A stretch of 64,000 nt of DNA, from contig UQPB01000003.1 of the NCBI GenBank assembly GCA_900542835.1, positions 74,246 through 138,245 of the forward strand, read 5' to 3'. The stretch is from an uncultured Pelosinus sp. (GTDB taxonomy: Bacteria > Bacillota > Negativicutes > Sporomusales > Acetonemataceae). Position numbers and translations under genes: made by a program. Numbering within the stretch: the stretch's first letter is position 1; each line of letters begins with the position of its first letter. Shown one piece after another: positions 1 through 9,731 of this stretch. Below the pieces are notes generated by a model, which did not search any database, was not told where the DNA came from, and saw only the letters and a program-made list of their open reading frames with translations.

Positions 1-735
1 ATTCTGGTCCGCATCAGCGGGATGCTGCTGCCGGCGCCGATTTTTGGCAGCCGCAATATTCCGGGGATGTTAAAGGCCGGTCTGGTATTCTTTCTGGCCT
101 TGACGGTTCTGCCGCTGCTGGCTGCCGACACAAGGCCGCTGCCGCAGACATTGTTTCCGTACTTGCTGCTGGCAGGGAGCGAATTGATTTTTGGCCTGGT
201 TATCGGCTTCGCCAGTTCGCTGCTATTTGCCGCGGTGCAGATGTCAGGCAGTCTGCTTGATATGCAGGTTGGATTCGGCGTTGTCAATATATTCGATCCG
301 CAAGTTGGACAACAAGTGCCGTTAATCGGCAATTTTAAATACATTTTAGCCCTGCTGCTGTTTTTAACCCTCAATGGGCACCATATTCTGCTAACCGCGA
401 TTGTCGACAGCTTTCGCCTGGTTCCGGTTACGGGAGTCGTTTTTAGCAGCGCCATCAGTGAGATGATGGTAAACATGATCAGCGGCATTTTCACGTTTGC
501 GGTGCAAATCACTGTTCCTATCCTGGCCGCGGTGATTATCACCGACATTGGCTTAGGCATTCTGGCCCGGACGATGCCGCAAATGAATGTGTTTGTAGTG
601 GGGGTGCCGGCCAAAATCATTGTCGGTCTTTTTGTTCTCTCTGTCACGCTGCCGTTTTTTATGCTGTTTTTGGAGGCCGGTCTGCATGGAATGTATCAGG
701 ACCTTTATCGCCTTTTCGCCTTGTTCGCCAGATAG
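1..735 (+). CDS. fliR: Flagellar export apparatus protein FliR (5' end missing)
   Basis: Integral membrane component of the flagellar type III export gate, working with FliP, FliQ, FlhB and FlhA. The frame is open to the left edge (residues ILVRISG precede the first ATG at 22), so the true start lies upstream of the window. The start of the sequence (RISGMLLPAPIFGSRNIP) and the several long hydrophobic segments are typical of FliR. About 244 residues are present, against about 260 for a full protein. The last 50 bases overlap the proposed flhB start. By usual gene order, fliP and fliQ should lie just to the left. Confidence 0.93.
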   Translation: MLVRISGMLLPAPIFGSRNIPGMLKAGLVFFLALTVLPLLAADTRPLPQTLFPYLLLAGSELIFGLVIGFASSLLFAAVQMSGSLLDMQVGFGVVNIFDPQVGQQVPLIGNFKYILALLLFLTLNGHHILLTAIVDSFRLVPVTGVVFSSAISEMMVNMISGIFTFAVQITVPILAAVIITDIGLGILARTMPQMNVFVVGVPAKIIVGLFVLSVTLPFFMLFLEAGLHGMYQDLYRLFALFAR

Positions 736-1828
736 ACCCGCTTCATTTTCCTTTGACCTGCAGCGGTTTAATGGCGAGAAGACCGAGGAGGCCACACCCA
801 AGCGCCGTTCAGAGGCCCGGCAAAAGGGACAGGTAGCTAAGAGTACGGAACTCAACTCCGCTTTTATTCTGCTCAGCGCGTTCTTTGCGCTGAAAATGCT
901 GGGGCCGTACATTTACGGTTCACTGACCGACTTCATGCGGCATATTTTTTCCGGCCTGGCTGACTTTTCGACGCAAACCGTAACCTTGCAGATGGTCAGT
1001 CTGCTCTTCCTCGAAATTTCTCTTGTCCTGTTTCGCATTATTATCCCGATTATGCTGACCATTGCCGTTATCTCTCTGGCGATTAACTTTATGCAGGTGG
1101 GATTTACCTTAACCTTTGAACCCTTGTTGTTTAAGTTCGACCGGCTTAATCCCCTGGCAGGGGTGAAGCGGCTGATTTCCAAGCGCTCACTGGTGGAGCT
1201 GGCAAAATCATTGCTGAAGATAGCGATTATTGGCTATTTTGTCTACCGGTTCATTAACCGTGAGATCGAATTCATTCCCGGGCTGCTGGGAGTCGAATTG
1301 ATTGATTCGCTGCAGTATATTGCCTCTCTGACGATTGATCTGGCTCTGCAGATTGGCGGCGTTATCCTGGTGCTGGCCGCGATTGATTATTCGTATCAAT
1401 GGTGGGAGCACAATCAAAGCCTGAAAATGAGCAAGCAGGAAGTTAAGGAAGAATTTAAGCAGACGGAAGGCAACCCGCAGATCAAGAGCAAGATCAAAGA
1501 ACGGCAGCGGGCGATGGCGATGCGGCGAATGATGCAGGAGGTGCCGACCGCTTCGGTGGTGGTAACCAACCCCACCCATTTCGCGGTTGCGCTTAAATAT
1601 CAGCCAGACATGTCCGCGCCGGTGATTGTAGCCAAGGGGCAGGATCTGATTGCTGCCAGGATCAAGGAAATTGCCCGCGCCCATAAAGTTGCCGTTGTTG
1701 AAAATAAACCCCTGGCGCGCACTCTCTACAGTACGGCGGAAGTTGGCGATGTCGTTCCGCCGCATTTATACCAAGCGGTTGCTGAAGTATTGGCTTATGT
1801 CTACCGTCTGAATAAAAAGCTGTCTTAG
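686..1828 (+). CDS. flhB: Flagellar export switch protein FlhB
   Basis: Membrane protein of the flagellar export gate that switches substrate class after self-cleavage. It has the FlhB entry motif (GEKTEEATPKRR), four hydrophobic segments and the autocleavage site NPTH at about residues 295-298. The start is chosen at ATG 686, nine bases after a GGAGG at 672-676 inside fliR. No ATG, GTG or TTG lies in frame between there and the conserved FDLQRF stretch, so the gene must start within fliR. This gives 380 residues, normal for the family. Translational coupling to fliR is likely. Confidence 0.93.
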   Translation: MECIRTFIAFSPCSPDRPASFSFDLQRFNGEKTEEATPKRRSEARQKGQVAKSTELNSAFILLSAFFALKMLGPYIYGSLTDFMRHIFSGLADFSTQTVTLQMVSLLFLEISLVLFRIIIPIMLTIAVISLAINFMQVGFTLTFEPLLFKFDRLNPLAGVKRLISKRSLVELAKSLLKIAIIGYFVYRFINREIEFIPGLLGVELIDSLQYIASLTIDLALQIGGVILVLAAIDYSYQWWEHNQSLKMSKQEVKEEFKQTEGNPQIKSKIKERQRAMAMRRMMQEVPTASVVVTNPTHFAVALKYQPDMSAPVIVAKGQDLIAARIKEIARAHKVAVVENKPLARTLYSTAEVGDVVPPHLYQAVAEVLAYVYRLNKKLS

Positions 1829-1848
1829 GATAAAAGGAGCGAACGTCA

Positions 1849-3912
1849 GTGGCTGCACAAAATTCTCCGTTTTCCGCTTTAATGCGGCACAGCGATATTT
1901 TGGTTGCGCTTGCCGTCATTACTATTGTGGTGATGATGATTATTCCCTTGCCGCCGGTTATTCTGGATATTTTTCTTGCGCTAAATATTACCCTGGCACT
2001 GATTGTGGTTATGGTGGCCATTTACAATGTCGAGCCGCTGCAATTTTCCGTTTTTCCCTCGCTGCTGCTGATCACGACGCTATTCCGGCTGGCCCTGAAT
2101 GTGTCGTCAACGCGGCTGATTCTGCTGGAAGGCTATGCCGGCGAGGTTATTACCGCTTTCGGTAATTTTGTCGTCGGCGGTAATGCGGTTGTCGGCTTTA
2201 TTGTCTTTGTCATTTTGATTATTATCCAGTTTATTGTTATCACCAAGGGCGCGGAACGGGTTGCTGAAGTGGCGGCCCGCTTTACGCTTGACGCCATGCC
2301 GGGTAAACAAATGAGTATTGACGCCGATCTCAACGCCGGCCTGATCGGTGATGCCGAAGCGAGAGACCGCCGCCGCAAAATTCAGCGTGAGGCCGATTTC
2401 TACGGCGCAATGGACGGTGCCAGTAAATTTGTTAAGGGCGACGCGATCGCGGCTATTATTATTATTATTATCAATATTGTCGGCGGTTTTGCCATTGGCA
2501 TGATTGACCGCAATATGACGGTTGTGCAGGCCCTGCAGAACTATACGCTGCTGACAGTCGGCGAGGGACTGGTGAATCAGATCCCGGCGCTGCTGATTTC
2601 AACAGCTACCGGCATTGTTGTTACCAGGGCCGCCTCTGATGCCAATCTGGGGCATGACATCACCACGCAACTGCTGACTAATTACCGGGTATTCGCCATT
2701 TCCGGCGCCGTACTGGCGTTTTTGGCCGTGGTTCCGGGTCTGCCGGCGCTGCCGTTTATGATTCTGGCGGCTGTAACGGCGGGAATAGCCTACGTCCTGT
2801 ATTCAGCCCAGCAAACCAGTGCCGAAACAGAAATCAGCCGGCAGGAGGAAAAGGAGATCGAGGATGTCCGCAAGCCGGAGAACGTCCTGAATCTGCTGCA
2901 GGTTGATCCGATGGAGCTGGAGATTGGCTACAGCCTGATTCCCTTGGTTGATGCCGGTCAGGGCGGCGATCTGCTCGACCGGGTAGTGATGATCCGGCGG
3001 CAGTGCGCGCTGGAGCTGGGACTGATTGTGCCAACAATTCGCATCCGCGACAACATCCAGTTAAAACCCAATATGTATGTCATTAAAATAAAAGGGGTGG
3101 AGATCGCCAAGGGCGAGTTAATGCCTGACCATTATCTGGCGATGAATTCCGGCGGCGCCTTTGAGGAGATTGCCGGTATTGAGACTGTTGAGCCGGCATT
3201 TGGCCTGCCTGCCAAATGGGTGCCGGAGGCGACACGGGAGAACGCGGAACTGGCCGGCTATACTGTTGTCGATCCGGTGTCAGTCCTGACCACACATTTG
3301 ACGGAAGTCGTGAAATCGCACGCCTATGAGCTGCTCGGCCGTCAGGAAGTGCAGACACTCATTGATACGGTCAAGCAGAATTATCCGGCGGTTGTTGAAG
3401 AACTGATTCCCACGCTGCTTGGCATCGGCGATGTGCAGAAGGTACTGGCCAATCTGTTGCGGGAACGGGTGTCGATCCGCGATATGGTAACCATTCTGGA
3501 GACGCTGGCCGATTATGCGCCAATGAGCAAAGACACGGAAATTTTGACCGAATACGTCCGCCACGCTCTGGCACGGCAAATATCGAAACAGTATGTTGTC
3601 AATAACGTGCTTACCTGCGTCACTGTCGATCCGCAACTGGAGGCTGCCATCAATGCGGCGGCTCAGCGCAGCGAACAAGGGTCTTATGTTGCGCTGGAGC
3701 CAAAAGTGCTGCAGGTGTTTATAAACAATCTTTCCAGTGAACTCGCGAAATTGACAAATGCGGGCTATCCGCCGATTGTGCTGACCAGCCCCGGCGTCAG
3801 GCTGTATTTCCGCAAATTGACGGAACGGGCCGCTCCCAATTTAACGGTGCTTTCTTACGGAGAAATTGAACCGCAAATAGAGGTACAGGCGTTAGGGATG
3901 GTGAAACTATAA
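1849..3912 (+). CDS. flhA: Flagellar export protein FlhA
   Basis: Largest membrane component of the flagellar type III secretion gate. An N-terminal half with about eight membrane segments is followed by a cytoplasmic domain that docks chaperone-substrate complexes. It carries the FHIPEP family signature (TKGAERVAEVAARFTLDAMP region). At 687 residues it has the usual length. The start is GTG 1849, preceded by AAAAGGAG. The stop codon directly abuts the flhF start, so translation is probably coupled. Confidence 0.96.
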   Translation: MAAQNSPFSALMRHSDILVALAVITIVVMMIIPLPPVILDIFLALNITLALIVVMVAIYNVEPLQFSVFPSLLLITTLFRLALNVSSTRLILLEGYAGEVITAFGNFVVGGNAVVGFIVFVILIIIQFIVITKGAERVAEVAARFTLDAMPGKQMSIDADLNAGLIGDAEARDRRRKIQREADFYGAMDGASKFVKGDAIAAIIIIIINIVGGFAIGMIDRNMTVVQALQNYTLLTVGEGLVNQIPALLISTATGIVVTRAASDANLGHDITTQLLTNYRVFAISGAVLAFLAVVPGLPALPFMILAAVTAGIAYVLYSAQQTSAETEISRQEEKEIEDVRKPENVLNLLQVDPMELEIGYSLIPLVDAGQGGDLLDRVVMIRRQCALELGLIVPTIRIRDNIQLKPNMYVIKIKGVEIAKGELMPDHYLAMNSGGAFEEIAGIETVEPAFGLPAKWVPEATRENAELAGYTVVDPVSVLTTHLTEVVKSHAYELLGRQEVQTLIDTVKQNYPAVVEELIPTLLGIGDVQKVLANLLRERVSIRDMVTILETLADYAPMSKDTEILTEYVRHALARQISKQYVVNNVLTCVTVDPQLEAAINAAAQRSEQGSYVALEPKVLQVFINNLSSELAKLTNAGYPPIVLTSPGVRLYFRKLTERAAPNLTVLSYGEIEPQIEVQALGMVKL

Positions 3913-5013
3913 GTGAAGGTCAAAGTATTTTGCGGCAATAGCATGCAAGAGGCGATTAACCAGGTAAAAGCCGAGTTAGGACGCGATGCGATGATTCTTC
4001 AGACCCGGCGGCTGAAAAAGGGCGGTCTGTTCGGCCTTTTCGGCAAAGAGCGCTTTGAAGTAATGGCAGCTGTTGATCCCGCTGCAAAAGCGCCTGCCCC
4101 ACTACCGCAAAATCCGCCTTACCGTCCCCAGCCTCCGGCGGCAGCCCCCGCTCAGGAAGGGACAGGGCTGGCCGGTTTGCGACGGGATGTTTCTCATTTG
4201 CAAAAATTGATGGAGCAAGTGGTACAGGCTCTGCCGGAGCGTTCAGCCGCTTCTCCGTTGCAGCGGCTGCTGCTGGATAATGACGTGGAAGCAGAGGCGG
4301 CTGCTTTACTGATCCAAGGCTTTCCCGAGGCTACAGATGAAACCCGGCTGCCCTTGGTGAAAGAACAGCTAAAGGACAGGCTTAGGGAATGCTTTAACCG
4401 GGTTGAGGTGATCGTGCCTCGAAAAGACACTTGTCAGATTGCGGCTTTTATTGGCCCCACCGGTGTCGGCAAGACAACGACAATTGCCAAGCTGGCGGCG
4501 AATTTTACCCTTAAAGAAGGCTTGCGGCTGGTGCTGATTACCGCCGACACCTATCGCATTGCCGCCATGGAACAATTGAAAACCTATGCCGATATTATCG
4601 GCATCCCGCTGGAGGTCGTCTATTCGTCCGATGAACTGACAGCGACGATTGCCCGTCACCGTGACAAGGATCTGATCCTGATTGATACTGCCGGCCGCAG
4701 TCCGAAAAACCGTCAGCAGATCCAGGAACTTCAGTCACTGCTGGCTGTTGAGCCGGCGATAGAGACCTATCTGGTAATCAATACCGGCGCAAAATACAGG
4801 GACGCGTTGGAAATGGTAAACGGATTTAGCTGTTGCTCACCGTCAAAATTTTTGTTTACCAAAGTTGATGAATCGGCCAATATTGGCACGATTATCAATC
4901 TTCTCTACCGTTTTCCCCTGGCGCTTTCTTATATAGCTACCGGCCAAAACGTGCCTGATGATATTGAGATTGCCGATCCCGGAAAACTGGCCGACCGGCT
5001 GGTGGAAAGTTGA
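3913..5013 (+). CDS. flhF: Flagellar SRP-type GTPase FlhF
   Basis: SRP-family GTPase that helps set flagellar position and number, acting at the cell pole or membrane with FlhG. An N-terminal segment (residues 1-50) and a proline/alanine-rich linker (about 55-80) precede the NG domain. The P-loop GPTGVGKTTT lies at about residues 181-190 and the G3 motif DTAGR about 75 residues later. It has 366 residues. The GTG start begins at the base after the flhA stop codon. The flhG start lies 3 bases past the flhF stop. Confidence 0.95.
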   Translation: MKVKVFCGNSMQEAINQVKAELGRDAMILQTRRLKKGGLFGLFGKERFEVMAAVDPAAKAPAPLPQNPPYRPQPPAAAPAQEGTGLAGLRRDVSHLQKLMEQVVQALPERSAASPLQRLLLDNDVEAEAAALLIQGFPEATDETRLPLVKEQLKDRLRECFNRVEVIVPRKDTCQIAAFIGPTGVGKTTTIAKLAANFTLKEGLRLVLITADTYRIAAMEQLKTYADIIGIPLEVVYSSDELTATIARHRDKDLILIDTAGRSPKNRQQIQELQSLLAVEPAIETYLVINTGAKYRDALEMVNGFSCCSPSKFLFTKVDESANIGTIINLLYRFPLALSYIATGQNVPDDIEIADPGKLADRLVES

Positions 5014-5015
5014 CC

Positions 5016-5906
5016 ATGCATGATCAGGCTGAAAAACTTCGCCAGCTCGTCAAAACCAATCGCCTGCCTGCCAAAAGCCCCCTTATCAAAAAAGAAGCGC
5101 TGGCAGCACCGCGAGTGCTTACGGTTACCAGCGGCAAAGGCGGTGTCGGTAAAACCAATATTACCGCCAATCTGGCGCTGACTTTGGCCGGGAAAGGGCA
5201 GCGCGTCCTGCTGATTGATGCTGATCTGGGCATGGCCAATGTGGATGTTATTCTGGGAACGGCTGCCCGTTACTCGCTGCTGGACTTGCTGGAGGACGGG
5301 CGGCGGACGCTGGACGAGGTGATTACCACCGGGCCATGCGGCATCAAGTTTCTCAGCGGCGGTTCCGGTATCTATCAACTGGCAAATCTGTCTGGCGCTC
5401 AGTTGCAGCGGCTTACTTCTCAAATTGCTGCGTTTGATCACTGGGCCGATATCATTTTAATCGATACCGGAGCCGGTATTGGCCAGAATGTTTTAAACTT
5501 CGTCATTGCTGCGGATGAAGTGTTGCTCATTACTACGCCGGAGCCGACGGCGATTACTGATGCCTACGCGTTGATGAAGGCCTATGTCGGCAACCGGGGG
5601 ACAGCGCCGTTGCGGCTGATTGTCAACCGGGTTTTTGACCGGGAGGAAGGACAGGGGGTTGTCGATACTCTCAATAAAGTCGCCGTGCGCTTTCTGCAGC
5701 AGCCGATTAGTGAACTGGGGCTCATTTGGGAAGACCCGAATGTGATACGAGCTGTCAAAAAACAAACTCCGTTCGTTTTAGCCTATCCTGACTCCGCCGC
5801 CAGCCGCAGCATCGGCGAAATTGCCAATCGCCTGCTCTATGGCGAGACCGGATTGCACTCCCGCGGTATCAGAGGCTTTTTTGATAAATTGCTAAAGCGA
5901 TGGTAA
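5016..5906 (+). CDS. flhG: MinD-like ATPase FlhG (YlxH)
   Basis: ParA/MinD-family ATPase controlling flagellar number. The N-terminal DQAEKLRQL motif matches the segment known in FlhG proteins to stimulate the FlhF GTPase. The deviant Walker A SGKGGVGKTN is near residues 41-50, and LIDADLGMANVD follows. ATG 5016 is preferred over TTG 5010 because GGTGGAAAG at 5001-5009 spaces well to it. The product is 296 residues. It sits directly after flhF, its usual partner. Confidence 0.94.
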   Translation: MHDQAEKLRQLVKTNRLPAKSPLIKKEALAAPRVLTVTSGKGGVGKTNITANLALTLAGKGQRVLLIDADLGMANVDVILGTAARYSLLDLLEDGRRTLDEVITTGPCGIKFLSGGSGIYQLANLSGAQLQRLTSQIAAFDHWADIILIDTGAGIGQNVLNFVIAADEVLLITTPEPTAITDAYALMKAYVGNRGTAPLRLIVNRVFDREEGQGVVDTLNKVAVRFLQQPISELGLIWEDPNVIRAVKKQTPFVLAYPDSAASRSIGEIANRLLYGETGLHSRGIRGFFDKLLKRW

Positions 5907-5929
5907 CTTGGCAAGGAGGCTGAAAAACA

Positions 5930-6574
5930 ATCGAACCGTCTGCTGTTTTAAAGGTCAATCAGCTGGTTGAAATCTATTTAACCCGTAATCTTCGCGGTAA
6001 ACGCTACCACAGCCGGATCGAGGAAATTCATGACCGGCAACTGGTGCTGGCCATGCCGTTTGAAAAGGGATCGCCGGTTTATGTCACGCCAGGAACGCCG
6101 GTTTACGGCAAAATTATCACAGAATCCTCGCCGTATGTATTTGTCGGCAGCTATATTGACAAACGAATGGATCCCCTGCCGGTATGGCTGATCTCCCAGC
6201 CAACTGAAATGATTAAATTGCAGCAGCGTGAATATGTCCGTATCGACGCCAAAATTTCCGCCCAGGTTACGCTCGAGGAACAGGACAATGACCGGCAGGA
6301 GACGCTTTTGATCACCGATATCAGCGGCGGCGGACTGCGGTTAATCGCGCAGAAGCCATATTCGCTGGGAACGAAGCTCCGGATCGCGTTTGAACTTCCC
6401 GGCCAGGAGCTGATTGAGACGGGGGGACTGGTAGTACGCAGCGAGCATCCGCAGTCGGATTTGAACGTCTACTGGCTTGGTGTCCGGTATGTGGGGCTGC
6501 CGGAAAAGCAGCGCAATAAAATCGTTAAATTTATTTTTCAAAAGCAGTTGGAACGGCATCGCCGGGGGTTTTAG
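5930..6574 (+). CDS. PilZ-domain flagellar brake protein, YcgR-like, apparent ATC start
   Basis: Cyclic-di-GMP receptor of the YcgR/DgrA type that would slow or modulate the flagellum. An N-terminal YcgR-like domain is followed by a PilZ domain with the c-di-GMP motif QREYVRID (about residues 101-108) and the DISGGG stretch downstream. The first ATG in frame is at 6044, but the homologous-looking frame begins upstream. A strong AAGGAGG at 5913-5919 points to an ATC codon at 5930, and a stop at 5921 blocks anything earlier. No ATG, GTG or TTG suits this ribosome site. From 5930 the protein has 214 residues. Confidence 0.82.
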   Translation: MEPSAVLKVNQLVEIYLTRNLRGKRYHSRIEEIHDRQLVLAMPFEKGSPVYVTPGTPVYGKIITESSPYVFVGSYIDKRMDPLPVWLISQPTEMIKLQQREYVRIDAKISAQVTLEEQDNDRQETLLITDISGGGLRLIAQKPYSLGTKLRIAFELPGQELIETGGLVVRSEHPQSDLNVYWLGVRYVGLPEKQRNKIVKFIFQKQLERHRRGF

Positions 6575-6597
6575 CAGCTAAAGCGAGGTGAGAAAAT

Positions 6598-7677
6598 ATG
6601 ATTAAGGTTCTTATTGTCGATGATTCAGCCTTTATGCGGAAAATTTTGACTGATGTATTCGCTGCAGAAGCGGATTTTCATGTGATCGATACTGCCCGCA
6701 ACGGTAGAGATGCGATTGATAAGATAAAGAAATTGAAACCGGATATTGTTACTATGGATGTGGAAATGCCGGTTCTTGACGGGATTAAGGCACTGGAAGC
6801 CGTCATGGCCGAGTGTCCGCTGCCGGTCGTTATGCTCAGCAGTCTGACTCATGCCGGCGCCGAAGCAACCCTGCAGGCGCTGGAAGCCGGAGCGGTTGAT
6901 TTTATTGCCAAAAGCTCGGGGCCGATTTCTAACGTTGCCGGCATCCGCCAGGAAATTATCGATAAATGCAGAGCGGCGGCGCGGGTTGATGTCAGACGGC
7001 TCTCGCCGGCTAAAGCACCGCGGGTCAGCAGCCTGCCGCCAGCGCCGGCCGCCGTTCCACCGCCTGCCCTTGCCGTGCTGCCAACAGCATCGGAGAGGAT
7101 CGTCGCCATCGGCACCTCGACCGGCGGTCCGCGGGCGCTGCAGGAAATTATTACCCGTCTGCCCGGCAGTCTCAACTGCGGCGTTGTCATTGTGCAGCAT
7201 ATGCCGCCAGGCTTTACTAAGTCCTTGGCTGACCGTCTGAACAGTCTGTCGGCGTTGACAGTAAAGGAAGCGGAGCCTAATGATGTCATCCGGCCGGGTC
7301 TGGTGTTGATCGCCCCCGGTGATTATCATCTGACACTGGCGCGCAGCGGTACCCAGACTGTGATTGTTCTGGGGAAGGAACCGCCGATAGGCGGCCACCG
7401 TCCGGCTGTCGATCCGATGATGGAGTCAGTCGCAAAACTGTACGGCGCCGGCGCGGTTGGCGTTTTGCTGACCGGCATGGGGCATGATGGCGCTAAAGGC
7501 ATGCAGCGGATTAAACAGCAAAGCGGCACCACCATCGCTGAACACGCTTCAACTACTGTTGTCAATGGTATGCCCAAATCGGCAATTGAACTGGGAGCTG
7601 TTGATGTGGTCATGCCGCTTCACGATATTGCAGCAGAAATTGTCAGAAGAACGCAACGTAAAATAGGAGGCGTTTGA
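6598..7677 (+). CDS. cheB: Chemotaxis protein-glutamate methylesterase/deamidase CheB
   Basis: Response regulator that removes methyl groups from chemoreceptors and deamidates receptor glutamines, resetting sensitivity. The receiver domain has the acidic pair D8/D9 and phospho-acceptor D54. A proline/alanine-rich linker (about 140-165) joins it to the esterase domain, whose catalytic triad is visible: Ser174 in GTSTGG, His201 in QHMPPGFT and Asp297 in GHDGAKG. It has 359 residues and an ATG start after GAGGTGA. The next codon after its stop overlaps the cheA leader. No cheR lies in the window. Confidence 0.96.
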   Translation: MIKVLIVDDSAFMRKILTDVFAAEADFHVIDTARNGRDAIDKIKKLKPDIVTMDVEMPVLDGIKALEAVMAECPLPVVMLSSLTHAGAEATLQALEAGAVDFIAKSSGPISNVAGIRQEIIDKCRAAARVDVRRLSPAKAPRVSSLPPAPAAVPPPALAVLPTASERIVAIGTSTGGPRALQEIITRLPGSLNCGVVIVQHMPPGFTKSLADRLNSLSALTVKEAEPNDVIRPGLVLIAPGDYHLTLARSGTQTVIVLGKEPPIGGHRPAVDPMMESVAKLYGAGAVGVLLTGMGHDGAKGMQRIKQQSGTTIAEHASTTVVNGMPKSAIELGAVDVVMPLHDIAAEIVRRTQRKIGGV

Positions 7678-7678
7678 T

Positions 7679-9718
7679 ATGAGTAGTATGGACATGAATC
7701 AATACATGGGCATGTTTCTCGAAGAATCGCGGGAGCATCTGCAAACCTTAAACCGCTGCCTGCTGGATCTGGAAAATGATCCGCAGAATTTAGGGCTGCT
7801 TGATGAAATTTTTCGCAGCGCGCACACGATTAAAGGCATGTCGGCCACAATGGGATTCGCCCCGATCGCCGAGTTGACGCACGACATGGAAAATATCCTT
7901 GATTTGTTGCGTAAATCGCAGTTGACGGCAGATCACGATATTGTTGATACTTTGTTTAATTGCATCGATATGCTGGAACAACTGGTGGAAAGCGTAACCA
8001 ACGGCGGTGGCGACACTCCGGATATTGCACCTTTGGTCAGCCGCTTAAACAGTCTGGCCAAAGGCGAAAAGCCGGCCGCCCCTGTTAAGCAGACGGAGCC
8101 GGTAACGGCGGCGCCGGCAGCGGTGGCAACTGCAGGGCCAGCCGTTGATCTGAATGAATCGGAGCGGTATGTCATTAAATCGGCGGAGCAAAAGGGCTAC
8201 CAGGCGTTTGACCTTCAAATATCCCTGAAGAAGACCTGCCTGTTGAAATCGGCGCGCGCCTATATGGTTATGCGCGCGTTGGAAGAATTGGGCGAAGTCA
8301 TCAAAACCCTGCCGCCGGTTGAAGACCTGGAAAAGGAACAGTTTGACTATTCGTTTCAGGTTGTTCTGCTTAGCGGCTCAGAGCCGGACAAAATTGCTCA
8401 GACAATCCAGTCCATCTCTGAAATTGAAGAAGTGACTGTGTTGCCCTGCAGTGAGCTGGACGAGGCACCAGTCGCTGTCGCCGCCATCGCCGGTGCCGCT
8501 CCGAAGCAGGATAAACCCGCTGCCGATAAGCCGCCGGCTAACGCGGTCCCGCAAGACCGGAAAATTAAAGGCGGCCAGTCGGTACGCGTGGATATTGATA
8601 AACTCGACAGTCTGCTGAATCTGGTCGGCGAGTTGGTCATAAATAAAACCCGCCTGGAGCAAATTGGCATTACACATAAGCTGAATGACCTGGTGGAGAC
8701 GATTGAGCAGATGGACCGGGTGACAACCGATTTGCAGGCAGTGGTTATGAAAGTACGGATGGTTCCGGTCGGACAGGTTTTCAACCGTTTTCCCCGCATG
8801 GTGCGCGATTTGTCACATGAACTGGAGAAAGAGGTTAACCTGGTTATTCAGGGCGAGGAGACCGAACTGGACCGGACTGTCATTGATGAAATCGGCGATC
8901 CGCTGGTTCACTTGCTGCGCAACGCTATTGACCACGGCATTGAGGAACCGTCGCTGCGGCGGCAGCAGGGTAAGAACCCGATCGGCGAAGTCCGCCTGAT
9001 TGCCCGGCATGAGGGTAACCATGTAGTGATTGCCGTAGAGGACGACGGCAGCGGCATAAATGCCGATATTATCCGGCGGAAAGCGGTGGAGAAGGGCCTG
9101 ATCACGCAGGCCGAGGCCGATAAGATGGATAATATGGAAGCTGTCCGCATGGTATTTTTGCCCGGGTTTTCCACCTCGGATAATGTTACCGATATCTCGG
9201 GCCGCGGCGTCGGTATGGATGCCGTCAAGACCAAAATTGAATCGCTGGGCGGGACTGTGGAAGTCGAAACCAAACTCAATCAGGGCAGCCGCTTTAAAAT
9301 CCGCCTGCCGTTGACGCTGGCAATCATTCAGGCGTTGCTGGTCGCGGTCGGTGAAGAAAAATATGCGATTCCGCTGGGGTCAATCGACAGTACGATCAAT
9401 ATTCAGCCCGATGATATTAAAACTGTGCAGAATCAGGAAGTTATCCTGCTGCGGGGCCAAATCATCCCGATTGTGCGCTTAGGCAAGATCCTGTCCGTCC
9501 CCGGCATGGCCAGCGAACAGCAGGAATTATTTGTTGTTGTCGTTCACATGGGCGATCATCGTGCCGGTATCATTGTCGATACCCTGATCGGGCAGCAAGA
9601 GATTGTTATTAAATCATTGGGCAATCTGTTGGCCGGCATTAAGTCGATTGCCGGAGCAACGATTCTTGGCGACGGTCAGGTCGCTTTAATTCTGGATGTA
9701 GGCGCATTAATGCAATAG
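7679..9718 (+). CDS. cheA: Chemotaxis histidine kinase CheA
   Basis: Central kinase of the chemotaxis array that phosphorylates CheY and CheB. Domain order: HPt with phosphorylated His49 (FRSAHTIKG), a response-regulator binding P2 region (about 165-260), dimerisation, HATPase with N-box LRNAIDHGIE and G-boxes (DDGSGI, GRGVGMDAV), and a C-terminal CheW-like regulatory domain. It has 679 residues, full length. It starts two bases after the cheB stop behind AGGAGG and is followed by cheW with a strong ribosome site. Confidence 0.97.
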   Translation: MSSMDMNQYMGMFLEESREHLQTLNRCLLDLENDPQNLGLLDEIFRSAHTIKGMSATMGFAPIAELTHDMENILDLLRKSQLTADHDIVDTLFNCIDMLEQLVESVTNGGGDTPDIAPLVSRLNSLAKGEKPAAPVKQTEPVTAAPAAVATAGPAVDLNESERYVIKSAEQKGYQAFDLQISLKKTCLLKSARAYMVMRALEELGEVIKTLPPVEDLEKEQFDYSFQVVLLSGSEPDKIAQTIQSISEIEEVTVLPCSELDEAPVAVAAIAGAAPKQDKPAADKPPANAVPQDRKIKGGQSVRVDIDKLDSLLNLVGELVINKTRLEQIGITHKLNDLVETIEQMDRVTTDLQAVVMKVRMVPVGQVFNRFPRMVRDLSHELEKEVNLVIQGEETELDRTVIDEIGDPLVHLLRNAIDHGIEEPSLRRQQGKNPIGEVRLIARHEGNHVVIAVEDDGSGINADIIRRKAVEKGLITQAEADKMDNMEAVRMVFLPGFSTSDNVTDISGRGVGMDAVKTKIESLGGTVEVETKLNQGSRFKIRLPLTLAIIQALLVAVGEEKYAIPLGSIDSTINIQPDDIKTVQNQEVILLRGQIIPIVRLGKILSVPGMASEQQELFVVVVHMGDHRAGIIVDTLIGQQEIVIKSLGNLLAGIKSIAGATILGDGQVALILDVGALMQ

Positions 9719-9731
9719 GAGGTGTAGGGCA

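Noticed and set aside
6625..7398. Minus-strand frame of 257 codons opposite cheB
   Set aside because: CheB has all catalytic residues on the plus strand; the antisense frame has no motif and no start signal.
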